Source of the DNA: Cedecea neteri
Lineage (GTDB): Bacteria > Pseudomonadota > Gammaproteobacteria > Enterobacterales > Enterobacteriaceae
DNA length: 64,000 bases
Reading direction: 5' to 3'
NCBI RefSeq assembly: GCF_000757825.1
Contig: NZ_CP009451.1
Coordinates: 4,464,001-4,528,000, forward strand
Positions 63,362-64,000 of the stretch are shown piece after piece. Made by a program: the position numbers and the translations under genes. Numbering within the stretch: position 1 is the first letter of the stretch; each line of letters starts with the position of its first letter. The notes under the pieces are model-generated. The model searched no databases, had not been told where the DNA came from, and saw only the letters and a list, made by a program, of their open reading frames with translations.

Positions 63362-64000
63362 TGATGAGCAGAAGATGGACACAGGTTAAACAGGGCATGA
63401 AACACAGCCGTCCCGCGCAGTGTTCGCTGGCGGTGTTGGTGCTTTTTGCGCTGGCGTCATTGTCGGCATTCTTTAGCCCCTGGGACCCAAACCAGATGTC
63501 GCTCCAGGCGCGCATGCTGCCGCCGGATACCGGGCACTGGTTTGGCACGGATGAGTACGGCAGGGACTACTTTACGCGTGCGCTTTACGGCGGGCAGATT
63601 TCCCTGATGGTTGGGTTTCTGGCGATGCTGTTCTCCACGCTTATCGGCACGCTGGTGGGCACGGTCAGCGGCTACTTCGGGGGTAAAATAGACAACCTGC
63701 TGATGAGGCTGGTGGACATACTCATGTCGATCCCGGCCTTTTTCCTGCTGCTGGTGCTCAATGCTTACCTGAAGCCCGGCATAGCTAACATTATCCTGAT
63801 CATCAGCGCGCTGACCTGGATGAACATGTCACGCCTGGTTCGCGCAGAAACCTTGACGCTAAAAGAGCGTGAGTACGTGGTTTACGCGCGTGCCTCCGGT
63901 GAGCATCCGTTGTTGATAATCGCCCGCCATATTATCCCCAATATTTTGCCGACGATTATCGTGGCGGCGACCCTGAATATCGCCTCCGCTATTTTAATGG
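63361..64000 (+). CDS. Peptide-type ABC transporter permease (DppC-like), runs off the window
   Basis: Second permease of the operon, open to the right edge (about 213 residues seen). Starts MMSRRWTQVKQGMKHSRPAQ; GTDEYGRDYFTRALYGGQIS and VYARASGEHPLLIIARHIIP are typical DppC landmarks. Coupled to the first permease. ATPase genes are expected beyond the edge. Confidence 0.9.
   Translation, partial: MMSRRWTQVKQGMKHSRPAQCSLAVLVLFALASLSAFFSPWDPNQMSLQARMLPPDTGHWFGTDEYGRDYFTRALYGGQISLMVGFLAMLFSTLIGTLVGTVSGYFGGKIDNLLMRLVDILMSIPAFFLLLVLNAYLKPGIANIILIISALTWMNMSRLVRAETLTLKEREYVVYARASGEHPLLIIARHIIPNILPTIIVAATLNIASAILM

Overview
This is chromosomal sequence from a member of the Enterobacteriaceae. Almost every core gene is close to its Escherichia coli/Salmonella counterpart in length, motifs and order: the flagellar region IIIb (fliE, fliF to fliR, rcsA, fliD-fliS-fliT, fliC, fliA-fliZ), the cystine uptake genes (tcyJ-dcyD-tcyL-tcyN), sdiA, uvrY-uvrC, pgsA and the tRNA Gly-Cys-Leu cluster. 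I cannot fix the genus. The MgtB-like Mg pump, a YecA without its SEC-C tail, and the CoA-transferase next to sdiA point to a genus outside Escherichia/Salmonella.

Layout. 1-743 is the 5' part of an Mg2+ P-type ATPase (minus strand), followed by about 1.7 kb with only a short ORF and a structured repeat. 2.3-10.7 kb is the yedJ-dcm-vsr-yedA-yedI-yodC-dgcQ-DsrA-yodD-dsrB block. 11.1-23.2 kb holds rcsA and the fliR-to-fliF operon (minus), with fliE divergent. 23.8-25.8 kb is accessory: a very small YadA-type trimeric autotransporter, a 36-residue membrane peptide and an RpiR-type regulator. 25.8-30.0 kb has yedF-yedE (selenium/sulfur), the lipoprotein yedD, a second copy of the structured repeat and the cytoplasmic amylase amyA. 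30.1-33.5 kb has fliT-fliS-fliD facing fliC, each with a clear sigma-28 promoter. 33.7-41.5 kb, between fliC and fliA, is a flagellin-modification island: a glycosyltransferase, a very large methyltransferase-TPR-OGT fusion, a sugar aminotransferase, a methyltransferase and an ATP-grasp ligase. 41.9-52.7 kb runs fliA-fliZ-tcyJ-dcyD-tcyL-tcyN, a CoA-transferase, sdiA, yecF, uvrY-uvrC and pgsA. 52.9-53.2 kb is three tRNAs. 53.4-64 kb has an alpha/beta hydrolase, yecA, ftnA, a NupC-type transporter, an MFS exporter with a lipoprotein, yecR, a chemoreceptor with its own sigma-28 promoter, and the start of a peptide-type ABC transporter operon that runs off the window.

How the genes work together. 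The fli genes build the basal body, switch, export gate, filament cap and filament. FliA and FliZ time late expression. RcsA and DsrA tie the region to envelope-stress and RpoS control. The island beside a very short flagellin (about 278 residues when repaired) predicts a glycosylated filament whose glycan is probably built on a 4-amino-sugar, attached by an OGT-type enzyme to flagellin Ser/Thr and further decorated.

Three genes (yedI, dgcQ, fliC) carry single-base insertions that break the frame. They may be assembly errors, and this should be settled before calling the strain non-motile. The two most unusual items are the fliC-fliA island and a 420-490 bp repeat (1708-2130 and 27987-28474) with 14-bp terminal inverted repeats and hairpins that keep their pairing through compensating changes.
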